64,000 nucleotides of DNA from contig JAVGWX010000001.1 of assembly GCA_036924085.1 (NCBI GenBank), positions 8,484,681-8,548,680 of the forward strand. Direction: 5' to 3'. The notes under the pieces were generated by a model. The model saw only the letters and a list, made by a program, of their open reading frames with translations. It did no database searches and had not been told where the DNA came from. The stretch's first letter is position 1, and every line of letters begins with the position of its first letter. Of this stretch, positions 48,001 through 59,500 are shown in pieces. Origin of the DNA: Ariolimax columbianus. Its lineage: Eukaryota; Mollusca; Gastropoda; Stylommatophora; Arionidae. Position numbers and translations under genes: made by a program.

Positions 48001-48249
48001 AAAACATAATAGAGAAAATAAACCCCCAAAACATATCAAGCAAGGTAGGAACATAAGATTTGACAGTTTCGACAGTGATGTCACACAACGGGAGATTTTG
48101 AAACTGTTGACGAAAAATCAACTTGTTGCTCTCCGGAACAGAAATTAACATTGCAATCCGACTGTAGTATGAAATTTCCATAATTACTCTTTGAAAAATT
48201 TTAAGATCTGCCCGCTTTACATTCAGAAAAACTTCAGGCGGCAGGAATA

Positions 48250-49010
48250 TTATATTTGAAAAGCCACATTTGGTTGCTGCCGGAAGCAAATACATGAGAC
48301 AGATAAGTTAACGGCTTAGGCAAGGCTATGATATTGTATACTTGGATGAATCCTGGGTCAATGCTCACAACACCTATGGTAAAGAATGGCAATCAGTTGA
48401 TGGCAAAACAGAAAAGACAAATTCCAAGCAGCAAAGGGTAGCCCATTTTACTAACGTGTGCCGGAAGCAGTGAAAATGGACTTTTCCATGACGCTAAACT
48501 TATTTTCTAATCAACAAGTACCGACGGTAGAGACTACAATACTGAAATGAATGGACTCATTTTCAGGCACTGGATGATGAATAACCTGCTTCCAATTCTG
48601 GATAGACCATCATGCCTAGTAATAGATAATGCATCCTATCACAATGCAGTATCATAGGAAGAGTACCAGCTGCATCAAATAGGAGGGTTAACATTATGAC
48701 ATGGCTAGCTAAGGAAAAAGTGAATTATGACGAGTACGGTCTCACTTCTCTGCGACTACCTGCTTATCACGCGCATCTAAACCATACAGACATTTTGTGG
48801 GTTATTGCCAAAGGGCAAGTTGCCGAACAGAATAGGAAATTAAAAATGTGTGATGCTAAAGTGCTGACACCTGAGCACTTTTCAAAAATAGACATTCAGA
48901 TCTAGAAGAAGTGTGTTGAACATGTTCTATGAGAAGGAGAACCGTACTGGCAACGATATGAATTACAAGTTGTCCAGCCAATAACAATTATCATTCGTTT
49001 TGAATATATA
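48250..49010 (+). pseudogene. DDE transposase, decayed
   Basis: Plus-strand frames give KPHLVAAGSKYMRQI, GYDIVYLDESWVNAHNTYGK (first Asp), MNGLIFRHWMMNNLLPILD, PSCLVIDNASYHNAVS (second Asp), then after a stop and shift WLAKEKVNYDEYGLTSLRLP, AYHAHLNHTDILWVIAKGQV and KKCVEHVL. Relatives carry LNPIELIWAQVKG at the third catalytic strand, so the expected Glu is Asp here. Stops follow CRKQ and NAVS, and the DYNTEMN strand needs a frame change. The last 69 residues (48696-48905) are open. Confidence 0.85.
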
Positions 49011-49447
49011 GATTTGGAATAATTCAGATCATCTTTTGTGGACGTACTGATTAGCAGACTTGGATGAATAATAGTTTGTTTATCAAAACAATTAAGTGTT
49101 CATACAATGACAAGAAAGACATTTCAATATTCAATTGCTTTAAGCAACATAAAATTAGCTGCGCAGTTGATGCATGGTTTGGGTCTAATGGTGACTGAAG
49201 GGCTTTACTGACTGTTGCATATTGGCGCCATGTTTACGATTGTACATGAAAGCCAATACAAACAATCTATTGAGCCATTAACGAGATACGCATATGAACA
49301 AAATGAGACGAGAAATTAAGCTGCGTACAGTGACATCTTAAATTTAATTCTATTTTCTTGCAAGCAAATGTCCTAAATGATCAAAAGAATTCGCCGATGT
49401 GCAACATTCTTAACATCATTGGACTAAATACTTTCAATGTTTTTGCC

Positions 49448-49544
49448 TCATGGATATTACAAAACTGCATGCGAAAATGAATTTCGATATGACATGCAGT
49501 TTTGTAGAAAATTGCTTCGGATCTTGTTCATGAATTAAAAGACT
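49448..49544. repeat. Right terminal inverted repeat with internal hairpin
   Basis: TCATGGATAT … AAAACTGCATGCGAAA … CATGCAGTTTTGTAGAAAATTG … AATTAAAAGAC. Inside it AAAACTGCATG and CATGCAGTTTT form a perfect 11-bp inverted repeat (about 49460-49503), so each end carries its own hairpin. Confidence 0.85.
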
Positions 49545-49999
49545 GACTCTACCAATATATGATCGCCATGATTCGTAATCGGTACCACTCTAACATTGAA
49601 ATCACCCTTTTGTTCTGAGTAACTGCCGCTAGATTGCTGTGGTACTCGTCTTTATCTTAAGGTGCAGAGTACAGGGTATGGGTGTCATCACTGGCGAGGG
49701 CTATGGTATGCAAGCGAAGTGTTAGCAGTCATTCCGATCAACTTCCAGCCAATTCAACCAGGTACACTGACGACTTTTCAACTACAAATCTCACTCTCTG
49801 TTCCTTAGTTTCTTTCTCACCTTTCATTGCCAATAAAACGTGTTATCATTTTCATCAATTTTTCTAGAGCAGGACTTCCTTAAACTAGTGGTTGGAGTTG
49901 TGTAAAAAAATATTGGGGTTAAGGTAACATTTCAAATATCATATTTTCATATATAATTAGCAGTTAAACCATGGAAGTTTGAACGGATCTAACAAGCCA
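49545..49999. other. Unassigned DNA
   Basis: No recognised motif. Confidence 0.5.
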
Positions 50000-50370
50000 A
50001 ACATAACATCGGGTCACCTAGTACCTAATCTGCTGAACATAACACCGGGTCACCTAGTAACTAACCTGCTGAACATAACACCCCGTCACCTACTAACTAA
50101 TCTGCTGGACATAACATGTCGTTACCTAGTATCTAACCTGCTGAACATAACATGTCATTACCTTGTAACTAACCTTCTGAACATTACACCTCGTCACCTA
50201 GTAACTAATCTGCTGAACATAACACCGGCTCACCTAGTAACTAACCTGCTGAACATAACACCGGGTCACCTAGTACTTAACCTGAACATAACACCGGGTA
50301 ACCTAGTACCTAACCTTCTGAACATAACACCGGGTCACCTGGTACCCAATCTGCTGAACATAACACCGGG
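50000..50370. repeat. Minisatellite, 36 bp unit, about 10 copies
   Basis: CTGAACATAACACCGGGTCA then CCTAGTAACTAACCTG. One unit is shortened near 50281. Being 12 codons long, it keeps a plus frame open with a LLNITPGHLVTN period. Confidence 0.94.
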
Positions 50371-50500
50371 TATGTATGTATGAATTTATGTATGTATGTA
50401 TGTATGTATGTATGTATGTATGTATGTATGTATGTATGTATGTATGTATGTATGTATGTATGTATGTATGTATGTATATATGTATGTATGTATGTATGTT

Positions 50501-50532
<32 letters not shown>

Positions 50533-50562
50533 TGTATGTATGCTTGTATGTGTGTATACAGT
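50371..50562. repeat. TATG tetranucleotide microsatellite
   Basis: About 45 TATG units with a few interruptions (TATATATG, TTTATATG, GCTTGTATG), directly joined to the 36-bp array. Met/Tyr/Val/Cys frames are artefacts. Confidence 0.97.
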
Positions 50563-51364
50563 GGTAGTATTAGGTGTATTTATGACGTTGTGTGAAGTGT
50601 AGCGAAAAAATGTGGCTGGTTCATCGATGAACAACGTTTGAGAAGCACTGTTCTAGAGCTTGACATACGCGTTTCCTTTAATGCAGCTATATCGAAATGT
50701 GGCCATCTGAGGTCACCATGAAAAAAAGACAGCAATGAAATATTACTAGAGACGGTGCTCACTTATATCAAGTACACATCTTTTGCTAACTTCTGCCCAC
50801 TTACTTCAAAGGAATTATTTCCATTGATGTCTTGTGCTATCCAAGCCTAATTATTTCTTGAAATATTATTTCTTAGAAAATTCAATTTACCATGAAATAA
50901 TATGTTTATAATTTAATTGTTTAAGTCTATCTTGCATTACTATTTATTCAATTGCCTTTTCGCATTTCTTTTCTGACTTCAAAAGATTATTGTTCTCTGA
51001 CAGTATACGGATAACCCCATTTCCTGTTTAGATTCCTTGTTTTTTATGTTTCTTGTAATGACAGGTCGATACTACTTGCTACATGGCAACACAAACAACA
51101 AGAACAACAAGAACAACAAGAACAACAAGAAATACAAGAACAACAAGAACAACAAGAACAACACCAAAATCAGCACCTCGGTGAACTGTGTAGACATCTG
51201 CTCCCGGGCGTAATTCTTGACGGGATTATTTCCAATACTTGTCCTGATCAAGGTGAAGTCAATTTAATTTAACTTTGTATCTCTTGGGCTTTTCCTTGCA
51301 TATATTTTGTTCATGACTGCAGACCCACGGGCATTGCTTTACTAACACATTCCAACATCCTCAT
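50563..51364. other. Unassigned DNA with an AAC/AAG tract
   Basis: Nothing coding recognised. The tract at 51090-51165 is listed separately. Confidence 0.5.
51090..51165. repeat. AACAACAAG low-complexity repeat
   Basis: About eight AACAACAAG units with one variant. Confidence 0.92.
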
Positions 51365-51369
51365 TGGCA

Positions 51370-51665
51370 ACTACAGATCGATTAATTGGGATGTTCTGAG
51401 AGACTGGTTAATTAGAACGTACTTAGAGATTGGTTAATTAGAATGTACTGAGAGATGGGTTAATTGGGATTTTCTAAGAGATTGGTAAATTAGGATGTAC
51501 TGAGAGATCGATTAATTGGGATGTTCTAAGAGAATGGTAAATTAAGATGTACTGAAAGATCGATCAATTGGGATGTTCTAAGAGAATGGTAAATTAAGAT
51601 GTACTGAAAGATCGATCGATTGTATTGTTCTAAGAGAATGGTTAATTAAAATGTACTCAGAGAAG
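51370..51665. repeat. Minisatellite, 26 bp half-unit and about 52 bp full unit
   Basis: GATCGATTAATTGGGATGTT then CTAAGAGAATGG then TAAATTAAGATGTACTGAAA. Two related half-units (TTAATTGGGATGTTC and TAAATTAAGATGTAC) alternate, about 5-6 full units. Confidence 0.92.
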
Positions 51666-51668
51666 GCC

Positions 51669-51868
51669 AGGCGGAAATGATAGACAAATTTACCCATCAG
51701 ATTTCAACATCTATTTTTTTAGGAGAAGGTGGGTCAGGAGCAGGGGAGTGGGTGGGTGAGGAGTGGGTGGTGATGGAGAGTGCGTTGGTGGGAGGTATTT
51801 GTAACGATAGAATGAGGATAAGAACAGATTATCATAGACTAGATTGTTGTAAGGTGATACAAACAGTG
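51669..51868. other. Spacer with a GGTGGG-rich segment
   Basis: G+T-rich at 51728-51798; no gene. Confidence 0.5.
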
Positions 51869-51955
51869 TCATTACGACAGTGTCATTACGACAGTGTCAT
51901 TACGACAGTGTCATTACGACAGTGTCATTACGACAGTGTCATTACGACAGTGTCA
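51869..51955. repeat. Short tandem repeat, 14 bp unit, about 6 copies
   Basis: ACAGTGTCATTACG repeated almost perfectly. Confidence 0.97.
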
Positions 51956-52394
51956 TGGAGGGATCACTATTATGGCTTTGCAGAAAAATAACAATTCAAC
52001 AGCAGAACGTTCATCGAGGCAACCGTCAGACCAACTCTTCGGTTGATGTGTGGGGGGCAATTTTGTTTACCGTCCAGAGGAGTTGACATGATTACCATTG
52101 ACAATAATTCATGCTGTTCTAGGATTTAAGCCAAGGTTTTGGATCTCGGTTTTGTTCTATTGATTGGGTAGGCCTGATGTAGATGCGAGGTCTTCTAGAT
52201 GATCCATTCGCTTGATTACTGTCTAAAGGTGAAATCAAGGTATGAGAATACCATCTCGTTTGTCAAGGTCGGTTCCATGCAACTGCCTAATGGTAACTCA
52301 TTTGTTGTACATCTTCAGCTGGCAACGGACCCAGTACTTGGCAAGACAGAACAATATTAGGGCGAGGACACATCCCTACTGGACACCCCATGAT
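51956..52394. other. Unassigned DNA
   Basis: No recognised motif. Confidence 0.5.
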
Positions 52395-52745
52395 GCAGAA
52401 GACCTGTCAAAGAGATGGTGGTTCAGACTGTCCCAGAGATGATAGTGCAGAATGTCCGAGAGATAGTGGTTCAGACTGTCCGAGAGATGGTGGTACAGAC
52501 TGTCCGAGAGATGGTGGTCTAGACTGTCCGAGAGATGGTGGTCCAGACTGTTTGAGAGATGGTGGTCCAGACTGTCCGAGAGATGGTGGTCCAGACTGTC
52601 TGAGAGATGGTGGTCCAGACTGTCCGAGAGATGGTGGTCCAAACTGTCCGAGAGATGGTGGTCCAGACTGTCCGAGAGATGGTGGTCCAGACTGTCCGAG
52701 AGATGGTGGTCCAGACTGTCAGAGGGATGGTGGCGCAGACTATCC
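52395..52745. repeat. Minisatellite, 24 bp unit, about 14 copies
   Basis: TGTCCGAGAGATGGTGGTCC then AGAC. Encodes an 8-residue period on plus (CPRDGGPD) and minus (SDSLDHHL). Both strands stay open, so neither is good evidence of a gene. Confidence 0.96.
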
Positions 52746-53141
52746 GGTAGATGATGGCCAAGAGTGACTCGTTCTCCAGTGGAGCAATGCAACAGAGTTT
52801 TCTCTTTCTTTTTTTCACCTAAGTTTATTATTATGTTATTCTTTCTCTGACTAGGACACTTGAATGATTCTCAGACTTCAACACAAAAGTATGTTTATTA
52901 CACATGCTATATATTATACGATAAAGAAAATTGTGACTTCTGGATCAATAATGGACCAACACCCCCAACCACCACTATACCACGATCCAAATGATTTATA
53001 ATAGACCTTATTTGTTTACTTCCTACACTTGAAAGGAATCAATTCTTTTCTTCAATCATTTGTTCATTGTTCTTGCTTCTTGCCGTACAGTAATGACGTG
53101 TGTAAGTAACACATGGTCATTCTCATTTTTAATTTACAAGT
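52746..53141. other. Unassigned spacer
   Basis: No recognised motif. Confidence 0.5.
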
Positions 53142-53941
53142 GACTTGTTTGGCTGTCAATATGTGAATCTTGTTGGTGAAAACAGATTTGTGAGTGACTT
53201 GTTTGGCTGTCAATATGTGAATCTTGTTGGCGAAAACAGATTTGTGAGTGACTTGTTTGGCTGTCAATATGTGAATCTTGTTAGTGAAAACAGATTTGTG
53301 AATGACTTGTTTGGCTGTCAATATGTGAATCTTTTTGGCGAAAACAGATTTGTGAGTGATTTGTTTGGCTGTCACTATGTGAATCTTGTTGGTGAAAATA
53401 GATTTGTGAGTGACTTGTTTGGCTGTCAATATGTGAATCTTATTGGTGAAAACAGATTTGTGAGTGATTTGTTTGGCTGTCAATATGTGAATCGTGTTGG
53501 TGAAAACAGATTTGTGAGTGACTTGTTTGGCTGTCAATATGTGAATCTTATTGGTAAAAACAGATTTGTGAGTGACTTGTTTGGATGTCAATATGTGAAT
53601 CTTGTAGGTGAAAACAGATTTGTGAGTGATTTGTTTGGCTGTCAATATGTGCATCTTGTTGGTGAAAACAGATTTATGAGTGATTTGTTTGGCTGTCAAT
53701 ATGTGAATCTTGTTGGTGAAAACAGATTTGTGAGTGACTTGTTTGGATGTCATTATGTGAATCTTGTTGGTGAAAACAGATTTGTGAGTGACTTGTTTGG
53801 ATGTCAATATGTGAACCTTGTTGATAAAAACAGATTTGTGAGTGACTTGTTTGGATGTCAATATGTGAATCTTGTTGGTAAAAACAGATTTGTGAGTGAC
53901 TTGTTTGGATGTCAATATGTGAATCTTGTTGGTGAAAACAG
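53142..53941. repeat. Minisatellite, 54 bp unit, about 15 copies, open on both strands
   Basis: GTGACTTGTTTGGCTGTCAA then TATGTGAATCTTGTTGG then TGAAAACAGATTTGTGA. No length variants are seen, so an 18-residue period is open on plus (275 residues, DLFGCQYVNLVGENRFVS) and minus (283 residues, ILTAKQVTHKSVFTNKIH). Substitutions include replacement changes in most codons (Q/H, G/S/D, E/K, L/R), with no obvious excess of silent sites by eye. I treat it as satellite DNA. Confidence 0.95.
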
Positions 53942-53964
53942 ATCCCTATTCTATTCCTCTTTCC

Positions 53965-54260
53965 ATTTCTGATCTCCGATCCTACGTTTTTATATTTCTA
54001 AGATAGTACAAGCTCTTGAGATATTCCAGTATGTGACTGTCAATTTGTATCTGTAGAGTTGATGTCCTGTCCACCCTGCCATTTACCATAGTTTTTATTT
54101 TCTCAGTGTTAATGTCCAGTTTATTCATCAGATTTGTGTTCTTCACTTCAAACATGAATTCATGTAGTTTTTGCTCGCTTTCAGCAAGTAGAACTGTGCC
54201 ATTTCTAAGATTAATTTTGATTCACGATCGATAATGAGTCCTGACATTTTCTCTATCAGT
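53965..54260 (-). pseudogene. LINE reverse transcriptase fragment (motif C region)
   Basis: Minus-strand reading gives LRNGTVLLAESEQKLHEFMF then EVKNTNLMNKLDINTEKIKT then MVNGRVDR and LQIQIDSHILEYLKSL. This corresponds to the YADDTVLLAESEE…LxINxxKTKxMV block of RT. The YADD itself is destroyed (reads LRNG). The fragment ends beside the 54-bp array. Confidence 0.75.
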
Positions 54261-54639
54261 CGCCAAATTTGTTCTGTGTAAATGAAAGTCTTGTACGGAG
54301 GTAAAAATGTTGAAAATTTAATTTAATTTTCTTCTAAATAACATCTAAGCTGTACAAGTAAGCTGATATGGAATTAGTTCATTAAGGCAGTTTATAATAT
54401 ATAAGATGGGCGAGGTTAACAAAAACACTAAATGGATTAGTTAGTAATAAATAAATTACACTAAAAAATCGTGTCTGTGTATGTGTATGTGCGCGTGTGT
54501 GTCTAGTCATCATAATGTACAGAACGGACATAAAAAAAAGAAGCGAATTCGTTACAAAAAGTTCCTTTTTTCCACCGTTGTGGACTCGCGGACTTGCAAT
54601 CTCTGTCAGATAGCTTAATTCATATTCTCACACTACAGT
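54261..54639. other. Unassigned A+T-rich DNA
   Basis: No recognised motif. Confidence 0.5.
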
Positions 54640-55114
54640 TTTAAGCAAGGAAGTAAGCGTCAAACTGTATAAAGCATTAGTTAGACCTAGATTGGAGTAC
54701 TGTGTACAAGTGTGGAGTCCTTATCTTAGAGGGGATATAAACATGCTGGAAAGAATACAAAAAAAGCGACAAAGCTAATAGTGGGATTCCAGAATTACAG
54801 TTATGAGGAAAGACTCAGAAAATCTGACCTACAGTGTCTAGAAGAGAGAAGAATTTGAGGTGACTTAATACAGGTTTATAAGATGATCAGAGGAATAGAT
54901 ACATTAGACTATAACAAGTTTTTTTTTTAAACAGCCAACCACAAGAAGAAGAGGGCATAACTACAAATTTACTAAAGAGAGGTACAGATTAGATATTAGG
55001 AAATATTTCTTTAGTCAGAGAGTGGTGAATGCTTGGAATGAATTGCCACGGGAAGTAGCTGAGGTAGGGACAGTAAATGCATTTAAGAATAAATTGGATG
55101 CGCATAGTTTTTAG
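54640..55114 (+). pseudogene. CR1/L2-like LINE 3' fragment
   Basis: VSVKLYKALVRPRLEYCVQV then WSPYLRGDINMLERIQKK, a one-base shift, then LIVGFQNYSYEERLRKSDLQ, LEERRI, a stop, DLIQVYKMIRGIDTLDYNKF, a T-run frameshift, then RGHNYKFTKERYRLDIRKYF, QRVVNAWNELPREV and FKNKLDAHSF with a stop. This is the thumb and tail of CR1/L2/Jockey-type ORF2 and differs from the other LINEs in the window. It runs to a natural stop, so the 3' end of the coding part is present. Confidence 0.88.
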
Positions 55115-56243
55115 AGCAAGGTAATGTAAATTAAACTGGTTGTATACAGACTCTGCATAGTCTTCTAAACTAGTACACAAACGTTAAATTAAGGATAAAT
55201 AGGCAGATTATGCCTTCTGCCAGGTAGCCGAAGGCTATTCATTGTACGTTATTTATTTTACCTGTACTTTATGCAGCTTAATAGGTCTGACAAAACAAAG
55301 ATGCGTACTGGGTAGAAATTGTAATAATATTTTTTTAAATAATTTATAACGGACAGCGGTAAACAGCATTTTCTTACCGAATTTCAATTGCTAATAGTTT
55401 TTGTGTGCGAACAAGCACAACCTACTTTAGCGACAGGTCTTCTGACTCATGGGGGAATCCGTTTGAAACGTCAAATTCATTGGCTGAGTAAATAACATAG
55501 CTTGTATTGTGCCAAGATTTATAACCAATCCTTGCTCTATGTGACAGTTCCAGCTGCAGCATGTCGTTTAGGGCAGGGGCGATTGGGCTAGCGACTCTGG
55601 GAACAAAGGTTGCCTGAATACGTGCCAAGGTTAAACACCGTCTCGACACTAAGTCGACACAGGAAACGAGGGTTTTAGGTGGAAGACTTTGTCTGGCACA
55701 AAAGGGAGTGAGGGGGGGGGGGGTGGAAGGGTGTTCGTAGCTGAGGTTGGGATTCGAAGCTGACCAATCTGAAGTTAGCTTCGATAGAGAGAGGAAGGAG
55801 GGTGGGTGGGGGGGGGGGGGGGGTTGTTGGAGACAGTCAGATGCCGCCACGTCGGGCAACGACATTTAGAGTAACAGGACTCGGGGATAGTAATCCAATA
55901 ACAATTAGTCAGGGGTAGTTCCAAATTATAGTGATGGCTAAGTCAGACAACCCACAAATGACAATTGGACAGCTATGTTTTCCATTGAGACTATAAAATA
56001 CTCTGCAAAGATGAACTCAAACAGACTGGCTAGGAGAGTGGCTGAGCGACTAGCTAGGAAGAAAGCTGAGAGGCAGTCAGGAGTCGGAGTAAGTGAGTTT
56101 GCAGAGTGACTGGACCAGCATACACTTCGAGTTTAGCCAGTCGCTCTATAGGTGTTGATGTTGGAAACCCTGTAAACAGTGAGAGACCTGAATGTGTATT
56201 GCACAATACCTAATAAGCGATGCGTTATTTACAGACTGTGGGT
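55115..56243. other. Unassigned DNA with G-runs
   Basis: GCCTTCTGCCAGGTAGCCGA at about 55210 may be the 3' untranslated end of the preceding LINE. Two G-run tracts are listed separately. No gene seen. Confidence 0.45.
55708..55826 (+). repeat. G-run tracts, quadruplex potential
   Basis: A run of about 12 G at 55711-55722 and a run of about 16 G near 55808-55823 with neighbouring GGG groups. Confidence 0.8.
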
Positions 56244-56256
56244 CAAGATGGCGCCG
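56244..56256 (+). promoter_or_regulatory. YY1-like motif in the LINE 5' region
   Basis: CAAGATGGCGCCG contains AAGATGGCGC, the core bound by YY1, which in mammalian L1 positions transcription starts. Its role here is inference from that parallel. It lies about 284 bp before the ATG. Confidence 0.35.
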
Positions 56257-56539
56257 GACATGGTCGGAGTCGATTTCCCCCTTGATAAAACGGTATTTTG
56301 TTTGTGTTTTCTATGATAACTCTCGGACTATTAACGTGATTCTTTATATAAATGTGCCGACTTGTGAATTAAGCATACTAATGTGAAAGAAGTGATGCAA
56401 CGAAGTATATAACAGTGTATTTTTAGTCGTGCAAGGTAGACTAATGTGTACAGTTTCGACGGGACAGAGCGTGGCCGAAACTTGACCCGGTCAAAAGCTA
56501 GTGTCGCTCCGTGCTGTACCGTGACCCAGATAACGAAGC

Positions 56540-59500
56540 ATGAACACTGAAACGAAGGAGGTCATCCTGACCCCGTCAAACAAACGGTACTTCAGAAAGG
56601 AGCTCATCGCGCTTCGATCAGCACACTACGTCCCTTCAAACTCAGATCTACATCTGTTGCGTTTGCTGAAAATACACTTAACCGAGGAGGCATCGGAACT
56701 CACAAGTATACAATTAAGGCAGAAGACCAGAGGAACAAGAGGTGGAAGAAGAATACACAAACAAATGCACTCAGAAACTGATACCTCAAAGCTCCAACCC
56801 AGCGATAAAAGAGAAGGGAAAGGCTACCGAGATAATGAGGCACACGCTGACACCATACTGTCTGCATCCGAACCCTTCACTAGAAGTCTTGACAATGTCT
56901 TGCCTCTAGAACATGTTGAGTCCGGACGAGAGAGTGAGGAAGATCCTGCGCACATCTCCCTCACTATAAACACATTGCGCAACTCACGACATCACCCTAC
57001 AGATCACACCCTGACTAGCAGCTCGCAACTGGCAGGGCCCCCAAACTGCAGCGGCGGAACAAGCAGAAAACGATCACGAAAACTACCCATCACGCTTGCA
57101 ACATGGAATGTCCGCACGCTACTGGACAACACTAAAGCAAACAGACCCGAACGACGGACAGCACTGATCGCCAGGAAACTGGCTAGATTCAACATCTGCA
57201 TAGCTGCCTTGAGCGAGACACGACTGGCAGAGGAAGGGCAGATCACAGAAGAAGGCTCTGGTTATACTTTCTTCTTTAGCGGCCGCAGCAAAGAGGAACG
57301 CCGTGAAGCTGGAGTTGGCTTTGCCATCAAGACCAACATGGTCGACAAGCTCACACGCATGCCGAGAGGAATTAATGACCGCCTGATTACACTGCGTCTC
57401 CCCCTAATAGGAGGGCGCCATGCAACACTCATCAGTGCATACGCACCCACAATGACAAATCCTCAGGAAACAAAAGATAAGTTTTATGAGGACCTTGAGG
57501 CGCTCATCGCTGCAGTCCCAAAATCTGACAAACTGGTCATCCTCGGTGATTTTAACACTAGGGTTGGCACAGACCATACAGCCTGGGAGGGGGCCATTGG
57601 CTGACATGGTATCGGAAAATGCAATAGTAACGGACTGCTCCTTCTGAGGACATGTGCCGCAAATGAACTACTCATTAAAAACACAGCTTTCCGACTACCT
57701 GTCCGAAATAGAACCACATGGATGCACCCAAGTTCCCGCTACTGGCACCTCATTGAGTATATTATTATCAGACGTGGGGATCGAGCGGATGCTATGGTAA
57801 CGAAGAGCATGTGTGGTGCAGAATGTTAGACCGACCATCGACTTTTCATTGCCAAGCTAAACTTCAAGATCCAGCCCAAAATGCGCCCCCAAGGAAAGAA
57901 ACCACCGAGGAGGCTAAATGTCTCTCAGTGGAAATACGAACCCACGAGAGGAGGCTTCCAGGAAGAGCTTGAGGGTAGACTGTCTGAGCTTCGTTTTGAA
58001 AAGAACGACATCGAAAAGAACTGGGCATCATTGAGAAACACACTCTACGATACAGCTGTTAAACACATTGGCCCACTCACGCGCAAGCATAAGGACTGGT
58101 TTGATGAGAACGATCTAGAAATACAGGGCCTTCTCGATGCAAAACATGAAGCGCACAGGGAATACCAGAGGGACACACCATCTCCGGCAGCAAAAGCTGC
58201 CTTCAATACTGCTCGCAAAGCTGTCCAGACCAGGCTTAGAGAGATGCAAGACTCCTGGCTCAGCAAAAGAGCTGACGAAATTGAGATGTTGGCCGAGCGT
58301 CATGACACCAAACGGTTTTACGAGGCACTGAAAGCTCTCTACGGCCTGCAGCCCTCTAGTAATACTCCAGTTCGCAGTGCAGATGGGGTACTGCTAACAG
58401 ATAAGGTTCAGATTCTAGACAGATGGGCAGACCACTTCTTCAAAATACTAAACCACCCATCGTCCATAAAGGAAGAGGCCATCCGGCGAATGCAGCAGGT
58501 GGAACTGAACCTGTCGTTGGATGAAGTAATTACTGAGGAGGAAGTCGACAGGGCAATCAGTTCACTATCTATAGGAAAAGCTCCAGGAGCTGATGCAATA
58601 CCAGCAGATGTATATAAGACAGCTGGCCCATCCCTCACCAGAAGGATCACTGAACTCTTCTGTCACATGTGGGCTGAAGGTAAAATTCCGCAGGAGCTAA
58701 AGGACGCCTCAATCGTTCACCTATACAAAAGAAAAGGCAATCGTCAGGAATACAACAATCATCGTGGAATATCGCTACTCTACGTAGCAGGCAAGATCCT
58801 AGCGCGCTTACTGCTAAACAGGCTCAACAAACACCTTGAACAAAGCCACCACCTCCCAGAAAGCCAATGTGGATTCAGAGCCGGAAGAGGAACAGTGGAC
58901 ATGATTTTTGCCGCTCGCCAAGTACAAGAGAAGTGTCGAGAGCAAAATCAGGCCTTGTACACCACATTTATTGATATGACAAAGGCATTTGATACAGTAA
59001 ACAGAGGAGGGCTGTGGATGATAATGTCTAAGTTTGGCTGCCCCAACAAGCTCATAACAATGGTGAAACAGCTACACGAAGGCATGTGTGCTTGTGTACT
59101 GGACAGCGGTGCAATCTCTAAAACGTTTCTAGTATCAAACGGAGTAAAACAAGGATGTGTACTCGCCCCGACTTTGTTCAGCATGATGTTCGCGGCCACG
59201 ATGACAGACGCCTTCAGATCACTTGAGCTTGGAATATCCATAAAGTACCTCACAGATGGCAAGTTACTCAATTCCCGAATAATGAAGGCCAAAACCAAAG
59301 TGGCTGGCGACATAATCAGGGAACTTGTATTTGCTGACGACTGCGCTCTAATGAGCAACTCAGAACTGAACATGCAGGTTGGAATGAACCAGTTCTCTGC
59401 CGCATGCGAAAATTTTGGCCTGACCATAAATGCCAAAAAAACAGAGGTCATGTACCAACCAGCACCAGGCGTGCCGTACACAAAACCAGAGACTACAGTC

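Larger units (their letters stand above)
47118..49544 (+). mobile_element. DDE DNA transposon (IS630/Tc1-mariner superfamily-like) with long terminal inverted repeats
   Basis: Two roughly 95-bp inverted repeats at 47118-47214 and 49448-49544 enclose a decayed transposase (48250-49010) and a nested SINE (47778-48000). Total about 2.43 kb, or about 2.2 kb without the SINE. The transposase strands (LDESW, IDNASYHN, LNHTDILW) suit an IS630-related DDE fold. I could not settle the outermost base or the target duplication. The superfamily is inference from motif order and should be tested by profile search. Confidence 0.75.

Noticed and set aside
50376..50602. Met-Tyr-Val-Cys repeat frames
   Set aside because: Translation of the TATG microsatellite.
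53064..53972. 275- and 283-residue repeat proteins on opposite strands
   Set aside because: Both are translations of the same 54-bp array. No reason to prefer either; kept only as a finding to test.
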